Shown: positions 23,373 to 31,533 of the stretch, piece after piece
Numbering within the stretch: position 1 is the stretch's first letter
Layout: each line of letters opens with the position of its first letter
Source: Desulfarculales bacterium UBA702
GTDB lineage: Bacteria > Desulfobacterota > Syntrophobacteria > Syntrophobacterales > Syntrophobacteraceae
DNA length: 53,631 nucleotides
Direction of reading: 5' to 3'
Assembly: GCA_002298165.1 (NCBI GenBank)
Contig: DBMI01000052.1
Location: 1-53,631 of the forward strand
Made by a program: the position numbers and the translations under genes
The notes under the pieces: model-generated
Seen by the model: the letters and a program-made list of their open reading frames with translations, nothing else
Told to the model about the DNA's origin: nothing
The model's database searches: none

Positions 23373-23396
23373 AAAAAAGCGCCTAAGCGCTCTTTC
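23373..23396 (+). terminator. Hairpin terminator between integrase and att core
   Basis: AAAAAAGCGC CTAA GCGCTCTTT: a 5-bp GC stem flanked by A and T runs. It matches in position the hairpin 28023-28046 beside the other tRNA 3'-end copy. It can serve the integrase gene, or in the other direction it is the terminator of the ancestral tRNA gene. Confidence 0.5.
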
Positions 23397-23406
23397 CTCT
23401 AACGAG

Positions 23407-23427
23407 GCGGGAGTGACGGGACTCGAA
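23407..23427 (-). repeat. tRNA 3'-end copy, putative att core (left)
   Basis: A 21-bp core is identical at 23407-23427 and 28054-28074. Read on the minus strand it is the T-loop and acceptor 3' strand of a tRNA (TTCGAGTCCCGTCACTCCCGC shortened: TTCGAGTCCC then CTCCCGC). No matching GCGGGAG acceptor 5' strand lies at tRNA distance, so this is only the 3' end, as carried by elements that integrate into tRNA genes. Confidence 0.65.
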
Positions 23428-23528
23428 ACCGAACGTCAAAAACACAATTTGGGGCTTAAATAAAGCAAACGCGGCTTAAGCCCGATCAAGCCTAATGTGA
23501 CGGCGGTTGACCTGAAAGGACAGCATGC

Positions 23529-23594
23529 GCCACTTCTTTGTCACTATGGTGTCACCGGTTTTTCCGGGAGCCTGGCGATATGGGGAGAAGTGGC
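23529..23594. repeat. Conserved stem-loop element, copy 1
   Basis: Ends GCCACTTCT and AGAAGTGGC pair perfectly. Between them are a TGTCAC iteron pair (23539-23555), an inner CCGG...CCGG hairpin and the conserved GAGCCTGGCG. A second copy at 28186-28250 keeps both stems with different bases. Confidence 0.5.
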
Positions 23595-23645
23595 ACGATG
23601 CTCCGCTCAGGGTAACCCTTCACAATAATTGTTAGAACCAATCCA

Positions 23646-23846
23646 ATGACGACCAATTCAAAACGCATGTTGACCCTTCCGGAGGTGGCGGAGCTGTTGT
23701 CGATATCCAAGACTACCCTCTACCGGCTGATCTATGGAAGAAAGATCAAATGCTACAAGATTAGTGGCCTGCTTAGGTTTAAGCAGGAAGATGTTGAGGA
23801 CTACATCAACCGTTCTAGTATTGAACCGTTCATCTGGCCCGAATAG
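23646..23846 (+). CDS. HTH_17 excisionase-like protein
   Basis: 66 residues. LTLPEVAELLSISKTTLYRL, then GRKIKCYKISGLLRFKQEDV, the same winged-helix layout as the gene at 22010 and that at 23994. Ribosome binding site is poor. It lies just inside the att core, where a directionality factor would be expected. Confidence 0.6.
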   Translation: MTTNSKRMLTLPEVAELLSISKTTLYRLIYGRKIKCYKISGLLRFKQEDVEDYINRSSIEPFIWPE

Positions 23847-23993
23847 AGCTGGTTGCCGCTTCAGGCAACTTTACCCTGCTTACGAGAAACAACATCATCC
23901 TATAAATTGGATATAGGCATTTTATTGCTGTCTAATTACATAACGTGGCATGTTGGATCAGTAATGTAATCCGGCCTGCCCGTAAAGAAACTT

Positions 23994-24185
23994 ATGTACG
24001 AGAATAGACGAAGAATGTGGAAACCCGTTGAAGTGGCGGAGCACTTCCATGTATCAAAAAGAACTATCTATCGGATGATAGAAAGAAGACAAATTCCCTT
24101 CCACAAAATTGGCGGTCTGATCAGGTTCAAACCAGAGGATGTTGAAAAATATATGGAGAATGGTTGTTTTGGGTCATTAAAATAA
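23994..24185 (+). CDS. HTH_17 excisionase-like protein
   Basis: 63 residues. MWKPVEVAEHFHVSKRTIYR, then RRQIPFHKIGGLIRFKPEDV; third HTH_17 protein in 2.2 kb. The three differ enough in sequence that they are not a recent tandem duplication. Either a regulator or a directionality factor of the cargo element. Confidence 0.6.
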   Translation: MYENRRRMWKPVEVAEHFHVSKRTIYRMIERRQIPFHKIGGLIRFKPEDVEKYMENGCFGSLK

Positions 24186-24252
24186 TAGAATGAAGAGGCA
24201 CAAGCTCAAGTAACGTAATTTTTAAACAAACCAGCCATGGACAATATATACG

Positions 24253-25242
24253 CTATCCTTTGATAATTTCTTTTTTAATTAAATGATTTATCCATTCTTC
24301 TGTATAGACATAATCATTATGTACAACATCATACTGACAATATTTCGTGATACATTTTTCTTTTTTCAACATAGTTGAATCTGGCCTCACTTTATATTTT
24401 TTCCACATGTCTGTATGCCAACTGACATTAAACTCCACTCCTGTTCTATTTGTGATCTCTGCAACGACACTCGTCGGTTTATATTTACCTTGATTAGCTA
24501 CTGGGACTTGCCTGTCCTTTATTAATGTTTGAATTTTCTCTAAATTATCCTGCTGATCCTTACTGGCCAAATCGAAATCAACAAACTCCATCGCAATATC
24601 AGATGTATTTCTGTGGTTTCCAATTTTAGGAATTAAAAACACCTTGAAGGAAAATTTTTGTGAGTCTCTCACTTTTTTTGACACTGAGCTTCTGTAGTTT
24701 CTTACAAAATCAAGAACCTCTTGAGCCTCAGAACTTAAAGGCATTCTTCTTCTCCCTCGACTGATCTGCAGGGGGATGTTAAGAAGATCCGAAATGGAGT
24801 GCTTTGGCCCGAAATGAGATTCCAACATATTCTCAAAGTTTATAAGCATAGCCTGACATTCTCCAAGAATATGACTATCAATTTCTGGAATAAACCTATG
24901 TTCAATTTTATTTCTAAGCTTGAAAACAAGCTCTAGATTTCTGAAAATTGGATTATCTTTTGAGTCCAAATATTCTTCAGCGCATTTTGTCAATTCCCAT
25001 GCTTTATAATCCCCTTCTATAGTTTCAAATCTACGTGAATTCTTTTTCCTATAAAAATATTTGACTCCTTCTTTCTCGAAATGAGCATGGAACAAGGCTG
25101 TATAAGCAATAGACATTAAGACTATAAAACCAGACGACTTAAAAGCTGTTCTTGGTTTATTATATATCTCAACAGCAAGCAAGGCAGAATCCTTTGCCTT
25201 GTTTAGTAAAGCTAACACTTTTCTAGGAAGTCTGGTAGACAT
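24253..25242 (-). CDS. DUF3644 protein with HEPN RNase motif
   Basis: 329 residues. SALLAVEIYNKPRTAFKSSG (about 19-38) and AYTALFHAHFEKEGVKYFYR are typical of DUF3644. R110-N-K-I-E-H115 within KLRNKIEHRF is an R-x4-H motif of HEPN ribonucleases. The C-terminal third (about 230-329) looks like an HTH or AbiJ-type sensor region. DUF3644 proteins are often in defence islands and may act as abortive-infection RNases. It stands alone in an AT-rich stretch. RNase role is inferred from the motif. Confidence 0.7.
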   Translation of the reverse strand: MSTRLPRKVLALLNKAKDSALLAVEIYNKPRTAFKSSGFIVLMSIAYTALFHAHFEKEGVKYFYRKKNSRRFETIEGDYKAWELTKCAEEYLDSKDNPIFRNLELVFKLRNKIEHRFIPEIDSHILGECQAMLINFENMLESHFGPKHSISDLLNIPLQISRGRRRMPLSSEAQEVLDFVRNYRSSVSKKVRDSQKFSFKVFLIPKIGNHRNTSDIAMEFVDFDLASKDQQDNLEKIQTLIKDRQVPVANQGKYKPTSVVAEITNRTGVEFNVSWHTDMWKKYKVRPDSTMLKKEKCITKYCQYDVVHNDYVYTEEWINHLIKKEIIKG

Positions 25243-25541
25243 ATAAATAATTTAAATATTCTGTACAAACATCCATAATCTTTCCAATTGCTATATGAAA
25301 GGATATAGCGTTTTCTTTAATATACAATATTGTAATTATTGAGTATTAATATGTGACCCATTACAGAATTCATATCCAAATAATAACTATCTGCGTATTG
25401 TTGTTTTGGTAACAAATTTTTACAATTATAAACTCCAATTAAATAAGTAATTGCTATTGCCGATATTGATCCTTCAACACAACAGCCATTATAATCCAAA
25501 TTCTCTAATTATAATGATCAGCCAATTAGAAATTTGGCGGT

Positions 25542-26087
25542 TTATTTAATTAATTTATCAATGGTATCCCCCAAGTCATTTTTTATTTTTGCCTCCTCAG
25601 ACTTTTTTTCCTTATAAATTTTGTTGGTGTCATCTTCTAATGCTTTATAACACTTTGTAAGAGCAACAATTTGATATACCGAGGTGGAAGCGTTGTCACA
25701 TTTTTTCATTTTTTTCTCATTTTCATTGTTGTATGTTTTAGCTTCTTGCTCTAATCCATCAATCCTTCCTTGAGCTCGTGCATCCAAAACTTCAATTTGA
25801 TTGCATTGTTCCTTTGTCGCTTTAACACTATAAAGTTTAGCCTTACAATTGATTATCTCTTCTTGGTGGTTATTTTCTTGTGCCGGATCAACAGGGTTGG
25901 CAACAGTTTCTTGTACCGCTGGCGTATCTTGTGGGATGATGGCTTCTTTTTTAATGTTATCCGTGTGTATATCCGATGGTTGCGATATTCTGTGGTTAAT
26001 ATACCAATCAGAAAAGACAAAAGACAAAAAAACAGTCAAAAAGACTGCTGGTAACAAAACAAAATACTTCTTTTGAAGCTTATACAT
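25542..26087 (-). CDS. Membrane-anchored extracytoplasmic protein
   Basis: 181 residues. An N-terminal membrane segment (about 8-26, FVLLPAVFLTVFLSFVF) is followed by a Pro/Gln/Asn-rich linker and then a charged domain with five Cys (NCKAKLYS, KEQCNQ, KKCDN, TKCYKA), which could form disulfides outside the membrane. Long helices fill the C-terminus. AT-rich codons, unlike blocks to either side. No family recognised. Confidence 0.5.
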   Translation of the reverse strand: MYKLQKKYFVLLPAVFLTVFLSFVFSDWYINHRISQPSDIHTDNIKKEAIIPQDTPAVQETVANPVDPAQENNHQEEIINCKAKLYSVKATKEQCNQIEVLDARAQGRIDGLEQEAKTYNNENEKKMKKCDNASTSVYQIVALTKCYKALEDDTNKIYKEKKSEEAKIKNDLGDTIDKLIK

Positions 26088-26253
26088 AAGCTATAAGATC
26101 AATATTAACTTTATTTAATAATATAACCGATCATCTATAAAGGCAAGGTTACTTAAATATTTGAATAAAAAACAGAGAGACCAATGAAGGGGTCATGCAT
26201 TACCTATGATCGTAAAAATTTTTAGACGAAAGTACTTGACCCATTTTGTTGTC

Positions 26254-26595
26254 CTACTGTTGCGGCAGAAAACCGACAGGCACAATGTTTTTACCAAGTT
26301 CTAGAATACTAAAAAACAATACAACATACATAATCATGACGATTATCAAAACGATGTATTTAAGTGCGATGGAATTCTTCCAATTAGAGCGGTTTACAAA
26401 AATAAGTACCGGGATGGCAAGTACTCCCAATACAAACGCCACCCATTGCCCATAGTCATGCTCAAAACAATGACACAGAGTATTTCTAGAGACTCTCCCT
26501 GCCTGAATCGTAAGTGCTCCTATTCCGATGCACGAAAGTATAATATGGAGCCAATCAAACAATATATGTTTGCTAAGCTTATTCATAATACTCAT
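26254..26595 (-). CDS. Three-TM membrane protein
   Basis: 113 residues with three hydrophobic stretches: WLHIILSCIGIGALTI (about 15-30), WVAFVLGVLAIPVLIFV (about 51-67) and IVLIIVMIMYVVLFFSI (about 81-97). A Cys pair C-H-C lies between the first two. No family recognised. Part of the AT-rich cargo. Confidence 0.5.
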   Translation of the reverse strand: MSIMNKLSKHILFDWLHIILSCIGIGALTIQAGRVSRNTLCHCFEHDYGQWVAFVLGVLAIPVLIFVNRSNWKNSIALKYIVLIIVMIMYVVLFFSILELGKNIVPVGFLPQQ

Positions 26596-26697
26596 ATTTT
26601 TTATTTTTAAATTATTTGTATATTAATACGAATACCACTAAAAATGTCAGGCACCTACAATAGTCATGTTCATCATTTTGCGAATGTATTTGGTCTC

Positions 26698-27486
26698 TTA
26701 ATCTTTTATATATTTCAATGATTTAATGACTCTCTCTAACTCTGGAGAACTTGGATTCTTTTGGACGTCAATTGGCGAAGTTGAGAATTTGTAATTAGCC
26801 GTTTTTCCCACTACTTCGTAAATTCTTGAATCACCCATTCCATAGCTTTCATAAACAACTACGGTGTATGGACCAATTTTTTCCAACCTCGGGTTGGGAT
26901 TTGGTTCCCCACCAACCCCTTTTTGCTCATTGATTATGTCATTCGCCGTCCTTTTCGGCCGAATTCTAAAATGATAAGCAGGTCCAATAAATGCATGTGC
27001 TGAACCGAAGTCGACCAGCAAATTACTTATTGTTTGATCTCCTATCTGCACATACGGCAATACCTGACAATCCTTATTCCCCCAGTTCTTATTATATGGA
27101 ACATCAAACGCTATACCTGCCTCTTTGTTTTCATAGTGAACAGAGGTGTTTGCTGGATCATTGTTGAAATCTATCCTAAAATGGTATTCATCAAATTGCC
27201 CATCTTTCATCGTTCGGTTATAACAGCCGTCTCCAATAAGTCTCCCACCCATAGATCCAGGCTTCGGTTTCTGCTGCTCTTGTTTCTCTTTTTCGCTCTT
27301 CTCTTGCAAGTATTTATCGAACGCTTCATCTTCGCCACCCAGTATCAGTCCTGTAGGATGTTGCGGTCTTGGGCGAAGATAAATGAAAAGGACGCCAAGG
27401 AAGTAGACACCGATGATACATAGAATGATCACCTTTAATTTAGATGACTTTATTACTTCAACAATTTTGTTTTTATTTTTGTCCAC
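26698..27486 (-). CDS. Membrane-anchored secreted protein
   Basis: 262 residues. N-terminal anchor (about 17-36, LKVIILCIIGVYFLGVLFIY), a Lys/Glu/Gln linker (about 57-78), then a globular domain with GCYNRTMKDGQFDEYHFRID and GPYTVVVYESYGMGD, rich in beta strands, and ending LERVIKSLKYIKD. Start is GTG 27484-27486. It is 25 bases downstream of the gene at 27511 and should share its promoter (27785-27813). Function unknown. Confidence 0.5.
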   Translation of the reverse strand: MDKNKNKIVEVIKSSKLKVIILCIIGVYFLGVLFIYLRPRPQHPTGLILGGEDEAFDKYLQEKSEKEKQEQQKPKPGSMGGRLIGDGCYNRTMKDGQFDEYHFRIDFNNDPANTSVHYENKEAGIAFDVPYNKNWGNKDCQVLPYVQIGDQTISNLLVDFGSAHAFIGPAYHFRIRPKRTANDIINEQKGVGGEPNPNPRLEKIGPYTVVVYESYGMGDSRIYEVVGKTANYKFSTSPIDVQKNPSSPELERVIKSLKYIKD

Positions 27487-27510
27487 TGTTTTTTATTAAA
27501 ATGTACCAAA

Positions 27511-27756
27511 TTATTTAAAGAAATTCTTTTGCTGCATATCAATATTATTGTTTGCCCCTCCTAAAGGGAGTTTGGTTTTTGAGTTAAAGTTCCAGAATGA
27601 TCCCCCATCAGTATAACCTGTTTTACCAGGAAACAGTTCCCCATACAGTGTGCACAGGGTCACAATCAACACTATGGCTACGACAATTGCGAGACTCCAC
27701 CATCTGAGAGACTTTTTATTGAATTTTCTTTTCAATTTACTTTGAGCACTTTCCAC
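27511..27756 (-). CDS. Small single-TM protein
   Basis: 81 residues. A basic N-terminus (KLKRKFNKKSLRWW) is followed by a TM segment (SLAIVVAIVLIVTLCTLY, about 21-38) and an Asn/Gly-rich tail. Start is GTG 27754-27756. It has the same leader arrangement as the gene at 52975: a GTG-GAA start after an 18-bp conserved box. First gene of a two-gene operon with 26698. Confidence 0.5.
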   Translation of the reverse strand: MESAQSKLKRKFNKKSLRWWSLAIVVAIVLIVTLCTLYGELFPGKTGYTDGGSFWNFNSKTKLPLGGANNNIDMQQKNFFK

Positions 27757-27760
27757 TCAT

Positions 27761-27813
27761 TTATTTTAGTTATTATCTCATTTTATTATAGTATGATTTC
27801 GATACTTAATCAA
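27761..27813 (-). promoter_or_regulatory. Sigma-70 promoter with conserved 18-bp box
   Basis: On the minus strand TTGATT (27808-27813), 17 bases, TATAAT (27785-27790), then after 6 bases AGATAATAACTAAAATAA (27761-27778). The same box stands at the same distance after a promoter at 53186-53214. The box covers the transcription start and is a likely operator. Confidence 0.65.
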
Positions 27814-27919
27814 AAGCAGGCGTCGGGTACAAGACCCGTCACCACCCTATCAGTAAAAGCCTATACTAAAGCCATTGCTAATCAACCAAACAGCATAAAT
27901 TTCAGAATTACCACTCTCA

Positions 27920-27947
27920 GTGACACGATAGTGACACCATTGTGACA
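27920..27947 (-). repeat. Triple GTGACA iteron
   Basis: GTGACA occurs at 27920, 27931 and 27942, each 11 bases apart. The first 17 bases are the exact reverse complement of 23282-23298 in the integrase gene. One-turn phasing and placement on both flanks of the cargo fit arm-type recombinase or excisionase sites. Confidence 0.6.
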
Positions 27948-28022
27948 TAAAATTGACTACATCTGACACAAACCCTTGAGCAGTTAAACAATAGGTCGTC
28001 CAATTTTTACCTTAGATAAAAC

Positions 28023-28046
28023 AAAAAAACGCTTTCGCGTTTTTTT
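28023..28046. terminator. Bidirectional hairpin terminator beside att core
   Basis: AAAAAAACGC TTTC GCGTTTTTTT: fully symmetric with A and T runs. On the minus strand it follows the tRNA 3' end by 7 bases, as the terminator of a tRNA gene would. Confidence 0.75.
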
Positions 28047-28053
28047 GATAACT

Positions 28054-28074
28054 GCGGGAGTGACGGGACTCGAA
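28054..28074 (-). repeat. tRNA 3'-end copy, putative att core (right)
   Basis: Same 21-bp core as 23407-23427, 4,647 bp apart, direct orientation. On the minus strand it reads GGTTCGAGTCCC then CTCCCGC, a T-loop plus acceptor end. No full tRNA can be folded from the next 80 bases, since the matching GCGGGAG 5' strand is missing. Confidence 0.65.
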
Positions 28075-28185
28075 CCTGAATGAGCAGCGTGCAGCTTTTG
28101 GCTTAACCAAGGGAAATTCCGCTAAGACAAGCCAAAAGGTCGAGTTGTAAATGTTGTCAGGTTTAATCAGCAATAGCCTACTTTT

Positions 28186-28250
28186 ATCACTTCTTTGTCA
28201 CTATGGTGTCACCGGTTTCCGGTGAGCCTGGCGGTACAGGGGGGAGTGAT
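28186..28250. repeat. Conserved stem-loop element, copy 2
   Basis: ATCACT/AGTGAT close the element; inside are TGTCAC iterons (28196-28212) and a perfect hairpin TCACCGG TTT CCGGTGA (28209-28225), then GAGCCTGGCG. It aligns with 23529-23594, with paired changes in the outer stem. Confidence 0.5.
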
Positions 28251-28407
28251 TAAAGGAGGGTGGGAATAGCCATGAAGATTTTAAGTTGCTGTTTTCCTAA
28301 GCATTGGCAGCAGACAGACAATCCGCTTCTGCAAAGAGAATAACATCGATGAGATTGCCTAGAAAGACGGGCTGAAATGACTTAGAAGCCTTGTCAGCCA
28401 ACGGTCA

Positions 28408-31400
28408 TCACGAAGACAGTATTTCATCTAGCTTGGATTCGAAATACTCCGGATACACGTCGACGATCTCACGAACTTCGCGATTGCTTCGTCTAAAGGA
28501 TCTGACAATATTCCGTCGCGAAGGGATGCGAGGCACAAACCTACTCAGTTCCATTGCAAGTGCTCTTTCCGCTAACCCCATCTCATAAACGGCAATCGCC
28601 TTCCCAGTGGGCAAACCGTATTTGAGCGCCTTTTGAAATTGACGCACTCGTTCTTCAATGGTGGGATCGTCCAAACCATTAGCTCCCATAAGATCGATAC
28701 AAGCACCGATAATCATCGACCCCTGAAAGCCGAACCCATTTTCACAAACCTCCACCGCATGATCAATGGTCGGTTTCCTTCTCCCGAATCTACTACGACT
28801 GAACAACGAAAATACCTCTGCAAAGGAGCGCCCTTGCAGCCAGGCGGTCCCCGCCTCCTTTAAAGCTTCTTCGCTAGTGCAGGTCCTGATCGACGAATTG
28901 GTGTTAAACCGGTAAAGAGCCGGCCAAAACAGCCGGAGCAACTCCTCAAGCTCCATATCAGACCGAAGTTGAGGCAGAATATCCACCGCCAACTTCAGCA
29001 ATGCCTGGCCCTCAGGGATGTCAAACACTGTCTTGGCAAATACTTTTCTCTTTTCGTGCGATGGCTCGAGACTCAGTATTCTTTCCTGAAGATAAGAAAA
29101 AAGCTCTAACAAAATTCCTTGCTGAGTTTCAGTTGCCTGATAAAAAGCTAGTGATTCACGTAGTAATTCTTCAGCAGCCTCGCGTGGAGATGCATCATTT
29201 TCTTCTGCTTCGCACATGTACTGAACCAAAAATGCACTGATAGATTGATAGGTATTGGCTCTATCTTTCAACTGCTGCGCTATGCTGGCGCGGTTGTCTG
29301 CCCTAAGTTTTGCATTTCCCCCTACTCTTTCAACCATTTGGTCCGGTAAGCCGTCAAAAGTCTCCCTGCCCTCATAAAATAACTTGGCTAATCTGAGTGG
29401 ACCGACTTTAAACCGAACTTCTTCGTATCTCGAATCACGACCGCGTACTGGACTGAGCAAAGCCAAGATAAAACTTTTGCAGGGTTCGGATCTTTCAGGG
29501 TTTAATAGATTTTTAGCATCGGTCCATCGCCATTTTTCACTACGGTTCATCTTTTTATCGAAAATAGCCGGATTGGAAAATACTATAGTCCCTTCTGTGT
29601 ACATCCCGGCTCGGCCAGCACGCCCCATCAGGTTGTGAAAATCACGGATCTTAATCTTTTCTCTGCCTTGGCGATCTGTAGTCACAATGAGATACCGGAG
29701 CGGTAGGTTTACTCCTTGAGCAAGCGTGGAAGTGCAGATCACAAATTTCACTTTGCCATTTTGAAGAGCATGCTCCAGCGCAAGACGAATTCCATGAGGA
29801 GTATTGGAATGGTGGAGGAAAATTCCACACTGAGCAGATTTGGTCGGGATGCAATCTGTTCCTAAATTTTGTCCATAAAGGAAAACTAACTTTTTCAATT
29901 CTTCAGGGTCGCAATAACGAGCAGGACTAGGCAGCTGCAGATTTCTTGAAAAGGCATCAACAATATCGCTGGCCATTTTTGCCGCAGAATCTTTCCTTCC
30001 AGCGAAAATGGCCACTGATCCATTCCGCACCATTTTACACCCAAGATAGAGCGCAATATGGCCAGGCTCATCTTGCTTCGGGAATGGACGCGGATTTTCC
30101 CGTGGTCTCACTTCAAGTTCTTGTGTCTCAAGAATGCGGGGAACGAAGAAGGCAAATTGATCAGGGTCCTCCGGTTCTACAAACCGTAGTTGACCCAGTC
30201 TGTCTTGCCAGCTGGCGAAAGCAACTGTTCTATAGGTAGGATGCAGATCTCGCCCACGTATGCAATTCTCGTCATCGCCGGTTAACCATTGACTGATCTC
30301 GCTTGCATTGCCGATTACCGCTGAAATCAAAACCACCTGCACCTCAGAGGAGAATCTTCTCTTCAATGAAGCCAAGAGAAGTTCGTATTTGACTCCTCTA
30401 CTAGAATCATCAAACAGATGGCCCTCATCATAGACGATCAGCCCAGTGACGCTGGTCAGCTCTGGTTGTTGCCGCAATAGATAATCGAGCTTCTCGGGAG
30501 TGAGAATTAGAATACAAGGAAGTGGATCAGCCATGTCGCTCAGATCATCCTGCAACACATCAGAAGCCAGTTGAAGACTGATATCTTCGCCTTGAAACTG
30601 TTTTGCCAGTCCGTCATAGATTTCGTGGCACAATGCGCGAAACGGAGCTACGATAATAGCAAGTTTGGTCCGATCGCTCAGAAAGGCACTTCGAATAATC
30701 AATTCAGTGGCTTTCGTTTTGCCCGCGCTGGTCGGCATTTGTACCACTGCCGAACGACCGGCAAAAACTCCTTTTTTACCCAAGAGCATCTGAGCAGGCC
30801 ACAGCTCATAAATTGAGCCGGTTTTTTGGACGAAGGGCTTCCAGAGTTCCTGGGCAATTCCGGTAAACTGAGGCAGCGTATTCCAAGCGGATATCTCCAG
30901 CTTCTTCTTGCATAGGGTGGTGGCAACATCAGCGAAAAGGAGTTCCCGGTCCGCGCCGTCCCGGTACGCTCGTTGCCTCAATCTTTTGAGAAGTTGATTT
31001 ATTCCTTCTTCATCCTCGCCCTCACGGAAAAAAATCCCCAATTCTGAATGCAACCGTTTCAATATTCTTTCGTACTTTCCGGAGAAATGTTCAGCTATTT
31101 CGTCCGAAAAGTCGTGGGCGAGCAACGACCAAGTGAACCAATCAAGGCCGTCAGCTTCCAGATCGGGCGATTCAATCTTATCAACCAAAACCCGAGCACT
31201 ACCGGGAAAGTCGCATAAATAGTAGGTTCCGGCTCCAAGGAGTTTTAAGTACTCAGAAAAACTGTCATTGGCTTTCGAGTTGAGCAGGGCGTCAAAGTAG
31301 TAGGATGAAAAAAGGAGGCGCTGACGCTGGAGATCCAGGTTTTGGCTTACCTGATCTAGGTTATTTGCGGCTGCACAGGTATCTCCTAAAATGCCGATAG

Positions 31401-31533
31401 TTAAATCGAGCAGGACGGTGGGGTCTCGTTTAATATCAATTTGGCGGTGTTCTTCGGGGACATCATACTCCAGCATCTTCGCCATCGCCCGAGTGGCACC
31501 CAGCAATAATCTAGCATTTTTATCAGGCTTCAT
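28408..31533 (-). CDS. hamB: Hachiman HamB, Ski2-like helicase
   Basis: 1,041 residues. After a helical N-terminal domain (about 1-240) come Q-like WPAQ, Walker A MPTSAGKT (266-273), DEGH (369-372), VISTSTLAQGVNLP-type motif V (ICTSTLAQGVNLP) and motif VI HNLMGRAGRAG. This is the Ski2/HamB helicase type. In Hachiman, HamB tracks along DNA and holds HamA inactive until damaged or phage DNA is met. ATG 31531-31533 overlaps the HamA stop by 11 bases, so the two are coupled; the frame extends further upstream. A long helical C-terminal domain (about 700-1041) follows. Confidence 0.85.
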   Translation of the reverse strand: MKPDKNARLLLGATRAMAKMLEYDVPEEHRQIDIKRDPTVLLDLTIGILGDTCAAANNLDQVSQNLDLQRQRLLFSSYYFDALLNSKANDSFSEYLKLLGAGTYYLCDFPGSARVLVDKIESPDLEADGLDWFTWSLLAHDFSDEIAEHFSGKYERILKRLHSELGIFFREGEDEEGINQLLKRLRQRAYRDGADRELLFADVATTLCKKKLEISAWNTLPQFTGIAQELWKPFVQKTGSIYELWPAQMLLGKKGVFAGRSAVVQMPTSAGKTKATELIIRSAFLSDRTKLAIIVAPFRALCHEIYDGLAKQFQGEDISLQLASDVLQDDLSDMADPLPCILILTPEKLDYLLRQQPELTSVTGLIVYDEGHLFDDSSRGVKYELLLASLKRRFSSEVQVVLISAVIGNASEISQWLTGDDENCIRGRDLHPTYRTVAFASWQDRLGQLRFVEPEDPDQFAFFVPRILETQELEVRPRENPRPFPKQDEPGHIALYLGCKMVRNGSVAIFAGRKDSAAKMASDIVDAFSRNLQLPSPARYCDPEELKKLVFLYGQNLGTDCIPTKSAQCGIFLHHSNTPHGIRLALEHALQNGKVKFVICTSTLAQGVNLPLRYLIVTTDRQGREKIKIRDFHNLMGRAGRAGMYTEGTIVFSNPAIFDKKMNRSEKWRWTDAKNLLNPERSEPCKSFILALLSPVRGRDSRYEEVRFKVGPLRLAKLFYEGRETFDGLPDQMVERVGGNAKLRADNRASIAQQLKDRANTYQSISAFLVQYMCEAEENDASPREAAEELLRESLAFYQATETQQGILLELFSYLQERILSLEPSHEKRKVFAKTVFDIPEGQALLKLAVDILPQLRSDMELEELLRLFWPALYRFNTNSSIRTCTSEEALKEAGTAWLQGRSFAEVFSLFSRSRFGRRKPTIDHAVEVCENGFGFQGSMIIGACIDLMGANGLDDPTIEERVRQFQKALKYGLPTGKAIAVYEMGLAERALAMELSRFVPRIPSRRNIVRSFRRSNREVREIVDVYPEYFESKLDEILSS

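Larger units (their letters stand above)
27757..28407. other. 650-bp non-coding junction region
   Basis: No convincing gene. It contains, left to right, a promoter with conserved box, TGTCAC/GTGACA iterons, a hairpin terminator, the second tRNA 3'-end copy and the second conserved stem-loop element. A 23-residue frame at 28272-28343 follows AAAGGAGGG but at too long a distance to be convincing. The region reads as an attachment site with arm sites. Confidence 0.6.

Noticed and set aside
23529..23640. Integron attC site
   Set aside because: Although the element can form a long stem and GTTAGAAC occurs nearby, the paired R/L boxes with RYYYAAC and GTTRRRY at the ends are absent, and there is no integron integrase.
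25317..25499. 60-residue minus-strand frame in AT-rich DNA
   Set aside because: Starts with TTG, no ribosome binding site, no recognisable structure; frames of this length are expected by chance at this base composition.
28052..28140. Complete tRNA gene on the minus strand
   Set aside because: T-loop and 3' acceptor are present but the 5' acceptor strand GCGGGAG and a D-arm/anticodon stem are not found at the right distance.
28272..28343. 23-residue frame after AAAGGAGGG
   Set aside because: The ribosome binding site is too far from the ATG and the peptide too short to judge.
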